DNA from: Sporosarcina globispora
GTDB lineage: Bacteria; Bacillota; Bacilli; Bacillales; Cytobacillaceae
Assembly: GCF_001274725.1 (NCBI RefSeq)
Contig: NZ_LGUF01000007.1
Coordinates: forward strand, 5,091,655-5,155,654
Length of the DNA stretch: 64,000 bases
Direction: 5' to 3'
Made by a program: the position numbers and the translations under genes. Below, in pieces: positions 7,887 through 15,088 of the stretch. How positions within the stretch are numbered: position 1 is the first letter of the stretch; the number at the start of each line of letters is the position of its first letter. Under the pieces are notes generated by a model. That model did not search any database. It was not told the DNA's origin and saw nothing but the letters and a program-made list of their open reading frames with translations.

Positions 7887-8003
7887 ATGACCCTTGTTCA
7901 TATATTGAATTTTTCCATTCCAATCGCCTGTGTATTTCTATTTGGTGTAATGGTCGACCGGATGTGCAAACCGGATGGCACGGAACAAGAAGCAAATGAA
8001 TAA
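7887..8003 (+). CDS. Small single-span membrane protein (38 aa), unknown
   Basis: ATG at 7887 with GGGAGG upstream, TAA at 8001-8003, followed by a terminator. It encodes one hydrophobic helix (about residues 5-23, FSIPIACVFLFGVMV) and an acidic polar tail ending GTEQEANE. A TATAAT-like region lies about 35 nt upstream. The ribosome-binding site, isolated transcription unit and clean membrane-helix-plus-tail design support a genuine gene. Family not recognised. Confidence 0.55.
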   Translation: MTLVHILNFSIPIACVFLFGVMVDRMCKPDGTEQEANE

Positions 8004-8020
8004 TGAATTTTGACTTGCAG

Positions 8021-8050
8021 AGCGGCTGGATAACAGCGCTTTTTTTATTT
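8021..8050 (+). terminator. Terminator of the 38-aa gene
   Basis: AGCGGCTG / CAGCGCT imperfect stem followed by TTTTTTTATTT. Confidence 0.7.
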
Positions 8051-8071
8051 GGAATGAAAAAAAACCAGCCA

Positions 8072-8869
8072 TTAAGACTGATTCCCGGTTCTAGGCAATA
8101 TTAAGATCTCCACCCGTCTGTTCTTCGCTCTGCCTTCTTTCGTATCATTTCCCGCAGCCGGCTGAAATTCACCGAAGCCTTTGGCACTGAACCATTTTGG
8201 ATCAAGCTGATCATTTTTCAGGATTATTTTCATAAAATTGACAGCCCTCATCACGCTAAGCTCCCAGTTGGATTCGAAGCTTGAATTTCGAATTGGGACA
8301 TTGTCTGTATGGCCGCTGATGATGATATTTCTTGGCGGGTCCATGATGAGAAGTTCTGCAATTTCATTGGCCATGTTTAAATCCTGCTCACGGACTTCTG
8401 CACTTCCAGAGCTGAACAGGACATTATCTCTGATGGACACGAGCAGCCCCTCAGTAGTTAATGAGGTTTCCAGTTTATCTGCCAGATTTTGATCTTCGAT
8501 GAATGCATTGACTCTTTGCTGCAGCTCTGCCAGTTCTTCCTGATCGGCGGCCTGCTTCAGCTTTTCTTTTTCCAATTCATCCAGTGCTTCCATTTGCTCC
8601 ACATCCTTGCTTGGCTTTTCAGACACTGCATCCGTGGATTGCATCTGCCCTTCTGGCATAGGGCTTGGGAATTCAAAGACCCCGGTTCCGCCTGAAAAGA
8701 CATCGTTAAATGCCTTTGATAGCTTCTGAAATTTTTGGGCATCCACTGAACTCATTGCGAACAGGACAATGAATAGGGCAAGAAGCAGAGTTAATAAATC
8801 GGCATACGGCAAAAGCCAGGATTCATCTACATGCTCCTCATGGTGCTGCCTCTTTTTTCGCCTACTCAT
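8072..8869 (-). CDS. motB: Flagellar motor stator protein MotB
   Basis: Proton-type stator subunit that anchors MotA to peptidoglycan. After a basic start (MSRRKKRQHHEE) comes the single membrane helix with the essential Asp24 in WLLPYADLLTLLLALF, then a plug/linker, then an OmpA-like peptidoglycan-binding domain (IIISGHTDNVPI..NWELSVMRAVNFM..KGFGEFQP..KNRRVEILI). Residues such as HVDESWLLPYAD resemble B. subtilis MotB rather than MotS. The ATG at 8869 is preferred over the frame start at 8881; it overlaps the motA stop by 8 nt (ATGAGTAG), giving translational coupling. 265 aa. Confidence 0.96.
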   Translation of the reverse strand: MSRRKKRQHHEEHVDESWLLPYADLLTLLLALFIVLFAMSSVDAQKFQKLSKAFNDVFSGGTGVFEFPSPMPEGQMQSTDAVSEKPSKDVEQMEALDELEKEKLKQAADQEELAELQQRVNAFIEDQNLADKLETSLTTEGLLVSIRDNVLFSSGSAEVREQDLNMANEIAELLIMDPPRNIIISGHTDNVPIRNSSFESNWELSVMRAVNFMKIILKNDQLDPKWFSAKGFGEFQPAAGNDTKEGRAKNRRVEILILPRTGNQS

Positions 8870-9656
8870 CCTTTGCCACACTGCTTTCTTCTAGGAATTT
8901 CCGGCGTTCTCCTGCAGGAAGATAGGAAGCAAGCTTTTGTTCTATCACTCTTGGCGCCTCCCCTTCCAAGATAGAAAGAATTCCTTCGATCATCATGCTC
9001 TTAATTTTGGCTTCCTGCTTGGATTTTCTCTTTAACTTATTGGCAAAAGGATGCCAAAACACATAACCTGTGAAAATTCCCAGTAAAGTCGCAACGAATG
9101 CCGCACTGATGGCATGTCCAAGGCTGGTGGTGTCCTCCATATTTCCCAGTGCTGCAATTAATCCAATAACCGCTCCCAAGACTCCAAGGGATGGTGCATA
9201 TGTGCCTGCCTGGCTGAAAATCTGTGCTCCGGCCTGGTGCCTTTCTTCCATCGCTTCGATTTCTTCGCTTAAAACATCACGTATATAATCAGCACTTTGT
9301 CCATCAACAGCCAGAGATAGGCCATTTTTTAAAAAAGAATCTTCGATTTCGCTGGTTTTGACTTCAAGAGAGAGCAATCCTTCTTTTCTTGCCAGCTGGG
9401 CCCAATCTGAAAACATCCTAATCATTTCAGCAGGATTCATCCACTTTTCTTCTTTGAATAATTTACCAAAAAGCTTGGGCACCCTTTTGATCTCATTCGT
9501 CGGAAATGCAATGGCCACTGCAGCGGCAGTTCCCAGGATAATAATCAGAATAGCGGCAGGGTTAATAAGAACAGAAGGGGATACCCCTTTAAAAACCATC
9601 CCTACTCCAACAGCTATGATTCCTAAAATTACTCCTATAATCGTTGTTTTATCCAT
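8862..9656 (-). CDS. motA: Flagellar motor stator protein MotA
   Basis: Four-helix stator subunit coupling ion flow to flagellar rotation. It starts MDKTTIIGVILGIIAVGVGMVFKGV, matching the B. subtilis MotA N-terminus, so I take ATG 9656 (GGTGTGG upstream) rather than 9665. Conserved segments: NPAAILIIILGT, the cytoplasmic loop with WAQLARKEGLLSLE and FLKNGLSLAVDGQ, TYAPSLGVLGAVIGLIAALGNM and HAISAAFVATLLGIFTGYVFWHP with the functional prolines. 264 aa. First gene of motAB, with a SigD-like promoter. Confidence 0.97.
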   Translation of the reverse strand: MDKTTIIGVILGIIAVGVGMVFKGVSPSVLINPAAILIIILGTAAAVAIAFPTNEIKRVPKLFGKLFKEEKWMNPAEMIRMFSDWAQLARKEGLLSLEVKTSEIEDSFLKNGLSLAVDGQSADYIRDVLSEEIEAMEERHQAGAQIFSQAGTYAPSLGVLGAVIGLIAALGNMEDTTSLGHAISAAFVATLLGIFTGYVFWHPFANKLKRKSKQEAKIKSMMIEGILSILEGEAPRVIEQKLASYLPAGERRKFLEESSVAKDE

Positions 9657-9708
9657 GCAAGCCACACCTATCTATGTAGTCTGAAAACTTTAATGCTTTC
9701 TATAGTTA

Positions 9709-9735
9709 ATTTCGGATGATTTTAACAGTTCTTTA
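9709..9735 (-). promoter_or_regulatory. SigD-type promoter of motAB
   Basis: Read leftwards: TAAA (9735-9732), 15 nt, then TCCGAAAT (9716-9709), which matches the SigD consensus TAAA-N15-GCCGATAT at 6 of 8 positions in the -10. It lies about 53 nt before the motA start. SigD control of motAB is established in B. subtilis. Confidence 0.7.
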
Positions 9736-9751
9736 GGAAAATTTTCATATA

Positions 9752-9781
9752 CAAAAGCCAGGGGGAGATTACCCCCTGGCT
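9752..9781 (-). terminator. Terminator of the Arg/Asp-rich gene
   Basis: GCCAGGGGG / CCCCCTGGC perfect stem, leftward tail TTTTG. Confidence 0.8.
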
Positions 9782-9796
9782 ATGTTTACATCATTA

Positions 9797-10117
9797 TTAG
9801 AACCAGCGACATCCGCAGAAACCTCTTCTTCTGCGGTCATCGTCATCTCGGCGGCGTCTGCATCCTCTTCCTGATCCAGCTAAATCTCTGTTGTACCATA
9901 ATTCGCTAGCACCCGCTACATCATCCCAGTGGTGTCTTCTGCGATTATCTTCAATGCCTAGTACATCGTCATCTCTGCGGTGCTTCCTGCGGCGATCTTC
10001 CGCTCCACCTACATCATCCCGGCGACGATTATCATCTTCTTTTACAATAATTCTGTCAACTCTAATTTCCAATTCATCCGCATTAATCTCAAGTCCTCTT
10101 CTCCAATCTCTCGACAT
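9797..10117 (-). CDS. Arg/Asp-rich low-complexity protein, unknown (possible spore protein)
   Basis: 106 aa from the ATG at 10117 (AGGGGGAAG upstream; the open frame begins at 10138). After a 30-residue ordinary start (MSRDWRRGLEINADELEIRV) it consists of repeated charged blocks: DDVGGAEDRRRKHRRD, DDVLGIEDNRRRHHWD, DDVAGASELW, then runs of Arg and Asp ending FCGCRWF. The three DDV-led blocks are internal repeats of about 16-19 residues. No enzyme motif is present. The composition resembles some Bacillus spore-coat-associated proteins, but that is only a guess. Monocistronic with a strong terminator. Confidence 0.7.
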   Translation of the reverse strand: MSRDWRRGLEINADELEIRVDRIIVKEDDNRRRDDVGGAEDRRRKHRRDDDVLGIEDNRRRHHWDDVAGASELWYNRDLAGSGRGCRRRRDDDDRRRRGFCGCRWF

Positions 10118-10218
10118 AAAGTCTTCCCCCTTTCTCATGGATACTACAGAATATGTTCCATTAGGGCCTTTTGAATGGACAAATCCCCATTCGGCAAGAA
10201 AATGTGCCTGTATAAAAG

Positions 10219-10252
10219 CAAAAAAACCCCTTTTCTATTCAGGAAAGGAGTC
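10219..10252 (-). terminator. Terminator of the 153-aa STAS gene
   Basis: Leftward-reading ACTCCTTTC.../...GAAAAGGGGT stem then a run of seven T. Confidence 0.65.
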
Positions 10253-10259
10253 TGCGAAA

Positions 10260-10721
10260 TTATATTTTTTGAAAGACGAGGCTGTTTATTTTCATTAAAT
10301 GCTTTAAAGCAGCCTGGAAATTAGCATGTGTTTCAGCATTCAGTTCTATTCCGGATAAGACGATTTCTTTTATCAGCTGCGGTGTCATTCCTACAAAACA
10401 GGGTTTTACTCCCATGAGGTTAATCGAATCCGTGAGGTTGCGGATTTGCTGCCCAAGTTCGGAAAGGCACATTTGCTCTATACGATCTACCGTAATATCT
10501 GTAAAATCTATGATGGCAAATTCAGTGTCATGGTCTTTAACATGATTCAATATTTTAACCGTAATTTTTTCAAATCTTTCTGCCATGAGCAGTCCTGTAA
10601 TTGGCACCAGAATCGTCTGGGGAATAATTGATGGAATAATCGGTGCAGTCATATCGGCAATGGCCGCCTCATATTCTTCTACTCTTTTTTCAAGAACTTT
10701 TATATATTCCTCTTTATCCAT
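10260..10721 (-). CDS. STAS-domain protein, RsbR-like C-terminal module without globin domain
   Basis: 153 aa: an N-terminal coiled coil of about 25 residues (YIKVLEKRVEEYEAAIADM) followed by a STAS domain (PIIPSIIPQTILVPITGLL, FAIIDFTDITVD, ISLMGVKPCFVGMTPQLIKEIV). RsbR/RsbS-type STAS proteins form the stressosome that controls SigB. This one lacks the ~150-residue sensory N-domain, so it resembles stand-alone RsbS/RsbRD-like paralogues. The segment DFTDITVDRI keeps a Thr near the usual phosphosite but the usual ..VDT pattern is changed to VDR. Monocistronic. Confidence 0.82.
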   Translation of the reverse strand: MDKEEYIKVLEKRVEEYEAAIADMTAPIIPSIIPQTILVPITGLLMAERFEKITVKILNHVKDHDTEFAIIDFTDITVDRIEQMCLSELGQQIRNLTDSINLMGVKPCFVGMTPQLIKEIVLSGIELNAETHANFQAALKHLMKINSLVFQKI

Positions 10722-10752
10722 GTATACTCCTCAATTCCAATCATCTTATGCA

Positions 10753-11127
10753 TTAGAATAATTTATTGTTAATTTTTTCCTCATAGTTTTTAAAAAGGGA
10801 TGAGTTGGTATTTTGTCTTCTCTTTGACATCATACTGTTAAAGCGGAGCATCTTTTCGTTTAACTTTTTCTGCAATTCCTTCTTTTCTTCCTGGTCCTCA
10901 CATTTCTTAATAAGATCTTCGATGGTCAGCATTTCCTTCTTCATTTGGCTTTCTTCATCAGTGAAACCGGCATTCTTCATGATGCGGTATGCCATGCGCA
11001 TATTCTCAGGGACGGAAGACAGGTCATCATACGGCAGCGGTTTTCCATAACCCGGCAGATTATCAAATTCGCCATCCTTGTAGGCTTTTTTTATCCGATC
11101 TTCAGAAAGTATGGAAAAGAAGTCCAC
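10753..11127 (-). CDS. DUF1992 (DnaJ-C28-like) protein
   Basis: 124 aa with the DUF1992 signature near the start: EDRIKKAYKDGEFDNLPGYGKPLPYDD, then PENMRMAYRIMKNAGF. The second half is a charged helical coiled-coil. The family is widespread in bacteria and related to a conserved region of DNAJC28, with no settled function. Start: ATG 11127 with GGGGGAACTTG upstream. Confidence 0.88.
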   Translation of the reverse strand: MDFFSILSEDRIKKAYKDGEFDNLPGYGKPLPYDDLSSVPENMRMAYRIMKNAGFTDEESQMKKEMLTIEDLIKKCEDQEEKKELQKKLNEKMLRFNSMMSKRRQNTNSSLFKNYEEKINNKLF

Positions 11128-11207
11128 TCAAGTTCCCCCTTCATTTCATTTGATACTTATTATTATATATTTTCGGCGATGCTTATTAAAGTAATTATGT
11201 AAATAGA

Positions 11208-11238
11208 AAAAACAAGAGAAAGCATGTGCCTTCTCCTT
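11208..11238 (-). terminator. Terminator of the peroxiredoxin gene
   Basis: Leftward AAGGAGAAGG / CTTTCTCTT stem with CACATG loop and GTTTTTTC tail, right after the stop. Confidence 0.7.
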
Positions 11239-11825
11239 CAGATTTTTCCCATTAAGTTCGGGTCACTGTTAATCCCGGGCTGGCCGGGCTGCCAATTTGC
11301 CGGTACGCCTTTCCCTGTTTGCTTGGCATATTGAATTCCCTGCATTATTCTTACATGTTCATGTAGATTGCGGCCGACTTCCCCCGGGTAAATGAGCTTC
11401 GCTGCTATAATGCCATTGGGATCAATGAAAACGGAGGCCCTGACCGCAGCTCCCGACTTTTCGTCCAAAACCCTATAGGCTCTGCTTATATGATGGGTCC
11501 GATCGCTTACCATTGGATAATTCACATTTTTTAATGAGGGAGATGTTTCCTTAAACACTTTATGCGCATACACACTGTCCGTACTAATGGACATCACTTC
11601 ACAATTCAGCGCTTTTAAATATGGATTCACAGCGGCGACCGCCGCCAATTCTGTCGGTCAGACAAATGTAAAATCACTTGGATAAAAAAACAGCAGAACC
11701 CATTTTCCAATATAATTCTCCAAATTGACTTTTTTAATTTGCTGATCAATAACAGCATCTGCAAGAAAGACCGGAGCACGGTCTCCCCTGCCTGCACAAA
11801 ATACGGAAGCGTTCGGATCATTCAC
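11238..11825 (-). CDS. Peroxiredoxin with in-frame UGA at the peroxidatic cysteine (candidate selenoprotein, or nonsense mutant)
   Basis: AhpC/YkuU-type peroxiredoxin that would reduce peroxides. Reading leftwards from GTG 11825 (GGGAGGGGG six nt upstream), one frame runs 195 codons and is interrupted only by TGA at 11660-11658, codon 56. It sits exactly in the active-site motif, [16 protein letters not shown], where the family has FVCPTEL. Downstream the frame continues with normal family sequence ([50 protein letters not shown]). The usual C-terminal resolving Cys (..CPANW) is Val here. A 6-bp GC-rich hairpin with GGUC loop begins 11 nt after the UGA. Either Sec insertion or a Cys-to-stop mutation; intactness of the rest favours Sec. 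Needs selABCD elsewhere in the genome. Confidence 0.8.
11631..11646 (-). promoter_or_regulatory. Candidate bacterial SECIS hairpin
   Basis: Read leftwards after the UGA: GGCGGC (5' arm), loop GGUC, GCCGCU (3' arm; last pair G-U). The apical loop starts at the 18th nt after the UGA and begins with two G, matching the general bacterial SECIS rules (short stem-loop just downstream of UGA, G among the first loop bases). Inside coding sequence. Confidence 0.5.
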
Positions 11826-11986
11826 GGCTATCCCCCTCCCTTCCTCTTTCGTCTCTGCTATATATACTTATGCTAACAAAGGCAAAATTGAACGGAAAAT
11901 ATTGAATGAGAGAGGCATACATAGTCCTGCTTCCCAAGGGAAAAATAGTGAAAGACTGCTATCCCATAATTGAAAGGAGCCTGATT

Positions 11987-12175
11987 ATGTCACGCGGAGT
12001 ACATTTTAATCATAAAAGAAAGCAGCACCCCGGAGAATTTCCTGAACATACACTGGTTGAGCGGCACACAACTGAAGCACAAGAGGACGAAGAATTTATT
12101 GTGACACAGGAAGCTTTTAAAAACCGCTTTGAAGAAGATGAAGCAAAAGAACTTGAGGAAAGAGCAAAAGAATAA
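11987..12175 (+). CDS. Small charged protein (62 aa), unknown
   Basis: ATG 11987 with GAAAGGAG upstream; an in-frame upstream ATG at 11906 has no such site. The product begins MSRGVHFNHKRKQHPGEFPE and ends in an acidic helix (EEDEAKELEERAKE). No signal peptide or membrane segment. It looks like the many small cytosolic Bacillaceae-specific proteins of unknown role. Followed at once by a 10-bp perfect hairpin. Confidence 0.7.
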   Translation: MSRGVHFNHKRKQHPGEFPEHTLVERHTTEAQEDEEFIVTQEAFKNRFEEDEAKELEERAKE

Positions 12176-12180
12176 GAATA

Positions 12181-12202
12181 GGGGTCTGAATGTTCAGACC
12201 CC
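12181..12202. terminator. Convergent terminator hairpin
   Basis: Perfect GGGGTCTGAA / TTCAGACCCC with 2-nt loop; leftward tail TATTCTTATTCTTTT serves hutH. Confidence 0.8.
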
Positions 12203-12215
12203 CGCTGCTTAAAGC

Positions 12216-13757
12216 TTAATCTATTTCAATCTTCTTAAGCCATGACGAGCATGCTTCAATATCCTTAGAAAAAACGCGATCTTTTGTGATCGAAGGCACT
12301 ATTTTCCTTGCATCTTCGTAGAATCGTTTTGTTTTATCAGCCATTTTTTCAGAACCGCGGAATTCTGCTGCCTGCAGCGCGCAAATCAATTCAATCGCAA
12401 GCACTTTATTGACATTTTGGATAATCTGATAAGCATGCCTTGATCCGATTGTTCCCATGCTCACATGGTCTTCCTGATTCCCGGATGAAGGGATTGAGTC
12501 CACACTCGCAGGATGGGCAAGTGTCTTATTTTCCGAAACAAGTGATGCTGCAACATATTGGAGAATCATCGCACCTGACTGCAATCCAGGCTCCGGGCTT
12601 AAAAATGGCGGCAAATCACTCAGCTGCGGGTTAACAAGCCTTTCAATCCGGCGCTCTGAAATATTGGCGAGTTCTGCAACTGCAATTTTCATGAAATCCA
12701 TCGCAAGCGCAATCGGCTGCCCGTGAAAATTCCCCCCGGAAATAACACTTTCTCCATTTTCAAAAATAAGCGGGTTATCCGTAGCTGCATTCATTTCAAT
12801 TTCAAGTTTTTCCTTTACATAATCAAGTGCCTGCCATGAGGCTCCATGCACCTGCGGGATGCAGCGGATGGAATATGCGTCCTGCACCCGGATTTCTCCC
12901 TGTCTTGTAATCAGACTGCTGCCTGACAGATATTCCCTCATTCTCCTTGCAGTATCCACCTGCTGCTGGTATCCTCTTGCCTGATGAATGTTCTCATCAA
13001 ACGCATCGATAATGCCGTTTAAGCCCTCCATTGTAACAGCAGCGATCAGTTCACTTTGATAAGCGATTTTTTCCGCTTCCAGATAACCAATGACCCCCAT
13101 TGCTGTCATTGCTTGAGTGCCGTTGATCAGGGCAAGCCCTTCCTTCGCCTGCAATGTTAATGGTTTTATTCCTTCCTGAGCAAGCACTTCAAGCGCAGGC
13201 TTTCTTTCACCCTTGAAAAACACTTCCCCTTCTCCCATTAATACTAATGCCAAATGGGATAGAGGCGCCAAATCACCGCTTGCCCCAAGAGATCCCTGCT
13301 GGGGGATGACCGGATGAATTTGTTTATTCACAAGGGCTATAAGAGTTTCTATCACGACAGGACGAACTCCAGAGAATCCTTTCAATAAAGCATTCGCTCT
13401 TAACAGAAGCATAGCTCTCGAGACAGACTCAGGGAAAGGTTCCCCTACCCCACAGGCATGCGAGCGGATTAAATTCAGCTGAAGATCCTCTACATTCCCC
13501 TGATCAATTCTTACATCGCTGAATTTGCCAAAGCCGGTATTAATGCCGTAAATGACTTTTTCTTCACTTACAATTTTTTTAACGGCTTCATGGCTGTTTG
13601 TTACACGAAGCATGCTTGCATCTGATGCAGCTGCCTTTACTCCTTCAAAAAGCACTCTTTTGACTTCTGCCAAAGTGAGGGTATTTCCGTTTAAAGTAAC
13701 CACTTTATTCTCCTCCCCGCGAGTTAAAGTCATCATCGATTCTGTCAATTTTTCCAT
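12216..13757 (-). CDS. hutH: Histidine ammonia-lyase
   Basis: First enzyme of histidine degradation: L-histidine to urocanate and ammonia. The MIO cofactor triad Ala-Ser-Gly is present in [15 protein letters not shown]. Other family features are the active-site Tyr region [37 protein letters not shown] and [10 protein letters not shown]. 513 aa, normal length; the family core starts near [11 protein letters not shown], so there is a short N-terminal extension, kept because GGGAGG precedes ATG 13757. No hutU/I/G follows, so histidine use must rely on genes elsewhere. Confidence 0.96.
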   Translation of the reverse strand: MEKLTESMMTLTRGEENKVVTLNGNTLTLAEVKRVLFEGVKAAASDASMLRVTNSHEAVKKIVSEEKVIYGINTGFGKFSDVRIDQGNVEDLQLNLIRSHACGVGEPFPESVSRAMLLLRANALLKGFSGVRPVVIETLIALVNKQIHPVIPQQGSLGASGDLAPLSHLALVLMGEGEVFFKGERKPALEVLAQEGIKPLTLQAKEGLALINGTQAMTAMGVIGYLEAEKIAYQSELIAAVTMEGLNGIIDAFDENIHQARGYQQQVDTARRMREYLSGSSLITRQGEIRVQDAYSIRCIPQVHGASWQALDYVKEKLEIEMNAATDNPLIFENGESVISGGNFHGQPIALAMDFMKIAVAELANISERRIERLVNPQLSDLPPFLSPEPGLQSGAMILQYVAASLVSENKTLAHPASVDSIPSSGNQEDHVSMGTIGSRHAYQIIQNVNKVLAIELICALQAAEFRGSEKMADKTKRFYEDARKIVPSITKDRVFSKDIEACSSWLKKIEID

Positions 13758-13794
13758 TTCATATCCTCCCCATTACGTTAGCGAGATAAAGAAA

Positions 13795-13830
13795 AGGCTG
13801 TATTTCAAACACAGGTTTGAAATACAGCCT
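13795..13830. terminator. Leader terminator/attenuator upstream of hutH
   Basis: Perfect 16-bp stem AGGCTGTATTTCAAAC / GTTTGAAATACAGCCT with 4-nt loop. Leftwards it is followed by TTTTCTTTATC, a U-rich tail, and it sits between the hutH promoter and start codon, about 40 nt before the gene. Rightwards it also has a T run. B. subtilis hutH is controlled by HutP antitermination at a leader terminator; no hutP is adjacent here. Confidence 0.7.
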
Positions 13831-13916
13831 TTTTTAAATGATTATTTGCAGTGTCAGTTTTTAGATGCCTCATCTTTATCACAGCCTAATTTTGTTATAT
13901 TTTCTGAATATAATTA

Positions 13917-13945
13917 ATTCTATGTTCCAAACGGGTGTATGTCAA
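13917..13945 (-). promoter_or_regulatory. SigA promoter of hutH
   Basis: Leftwards: perfect TTGACA (13945-13940), 17 nt, TAGAAT (13922-13917). It gives a leader of about 150 nt that contains the 16-bp hairpin. Confidence 0.8.
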
Positions 13946-14013
13946 TTGAAATTTGCCATTTCTTAACAAGTTAGATTGTTAGAATGGTAATACAGTAAAG
14001 TGTTTTTTACAAT

Positions 14014-14040
14014 ATAAAAAGCCGGCATTTCTGCCAGCTG
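14014..14040 (-). terminator. Terminator of rsbR-like gene
   Basis: AGCTGGCA / TGCCGGCT stem with leftward TTTTTAT tail. Confidence 0.75.
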
Positions 14041-14044
14041 AGTC

Positions 14045-14887
14045 TTATTCGATATCTTGTCTTTTCAGTGCTTGCTTTAAAGTACCGTAAGTATTAATGC
14101 CCGTGAAGTCCTGGCCAAGCTGTATGGAAGTCTGGGCAACTTCAGGACTGATGCCTGAAATGGTGGATTTAACACCTAAAAGTTTTAAGGCTGTCGTCAA
14201 AGAGAATATTTGATGGGCAACCATCGTATCGATAATGGCTACACCTGATAAATCAATAAATAGATGTTCAATATTTTCTTTTGCACATTTTTTCGGAACT
14301 TCCTCCAGCAGGATTCTTGCACGCTCAGTGTCAATATTTCCGATAAGCGGCAGTACAGCTGTATCGTCTTTAACAGGGATGACTGGGGTGCCAAGTTCAT
14401 TGATCAGACTTTGCTGGGCAACAAGCCTTCTTCTCGTAAGTTCGTAATATTGCTCTGAAAATTTATAGATAAGCTTATCGAAAGCCTTGTTAATGATTGT
14501 GCTCCATTTTAACACATCATCTGTTGTAACTTCAGAACGGTTTTCTTTAATAAACTTTTCGACAAAATGCCAATATGTTTCCCGCACATTGCTTAAAGCT
14601 TCAAGCACTTGAAAAATGGGCGTATTCGAGTCCACTCTGCTTTCAGCCACTGTAATGGCCCATTCTTCCATATTCTCTTTAAATATATCTTCATCATCAA
14701 GCAAAGCTGATGAAACAGTGCGGTTGGTAAAAGTATTTTGTTCCCTTAGGAGTTTCTCATAAGCGGGGTCTGCATCCGCAGAATAAATGGACCCTTTCTT
14801 TTCCTCCCTTAAAGACAGCCACATGTCCGTAATGTTTTTTGAATTCTCCTGAATGTAATCATAAAGAAGCTGTTTTTTTGCATCCAT
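14045..14887 (-). CDS. RsbR-family stressosome protein (STAS domain)
   Basis: 280 aa from ATG 14887 (AAGGTG upstream; a GTG at 14896 lies in that Shine-Dalgarno). The N-terminal half is a helical non-haem-globin-type sensor (MDAKKQLLYDYIQENSKNITDMWLSL..), and the C-terminal STAS domain (about residues 163-275) carries FIDLSGVAIIDTMVAHQIFSL, with the Thr that RsbT phosphorylates in RsbR proteins. Such paralogues assemble with RsbS and RsbT into the stressosome that activates SigB. No rsbS/rsbT is adjacent, so it is an orphan paralogue. Confidence 0.92.
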   Translation of the reverse strand: MDAKKQLLYDYIQENSKNITDMWLSLREEKKGSIYSADADPAYEKLLREQNTFTNRTVSSALLDDEDIFKENMEEWAITVAESRVDSNTPIFQVLEALSNVRETYWHFVEKFIKENRSEVTTDDVLKWSTIINKAFDKLIYKFSEQYYELTRRRLVAQQSLINELGTPVIPVKDDTAVLPLIGNIDTERARILLEEVPKKCAKENIEHLFIDLSGVAIIDTMVAHQIFSLTTALKLLGVKSTISGISPEVAQTSIQLGQDFTGINTYGTLKQALKRQDIE

Positions 14888-15088
14888 CCATTTCACCTTG
14901 TCTTTCTATTTGCACACATACTGTTATATCCATTTTAGAATGTATTGAAATTAATTAAAAGCAATACAACTTAGTCAGCATCTCATTCATTTTGTCCATA
15001 AAAACTTATCCCATTACAAATATGGATGATTTTCCGCTATACTTAGTTAGGATAGAAAAGGAACTGGATGCAGTTGAAAGGAGTTATT

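Noticed and set aside
11627..11821. Open frame covering the N-terminal part of the peroxiredoxin in another frame, suggesting a frameshift
   Set aside because: Translation in the correct frame gives the complete peroxiredoxin N-terminus; the only interruption is a TGA, with no frame change.
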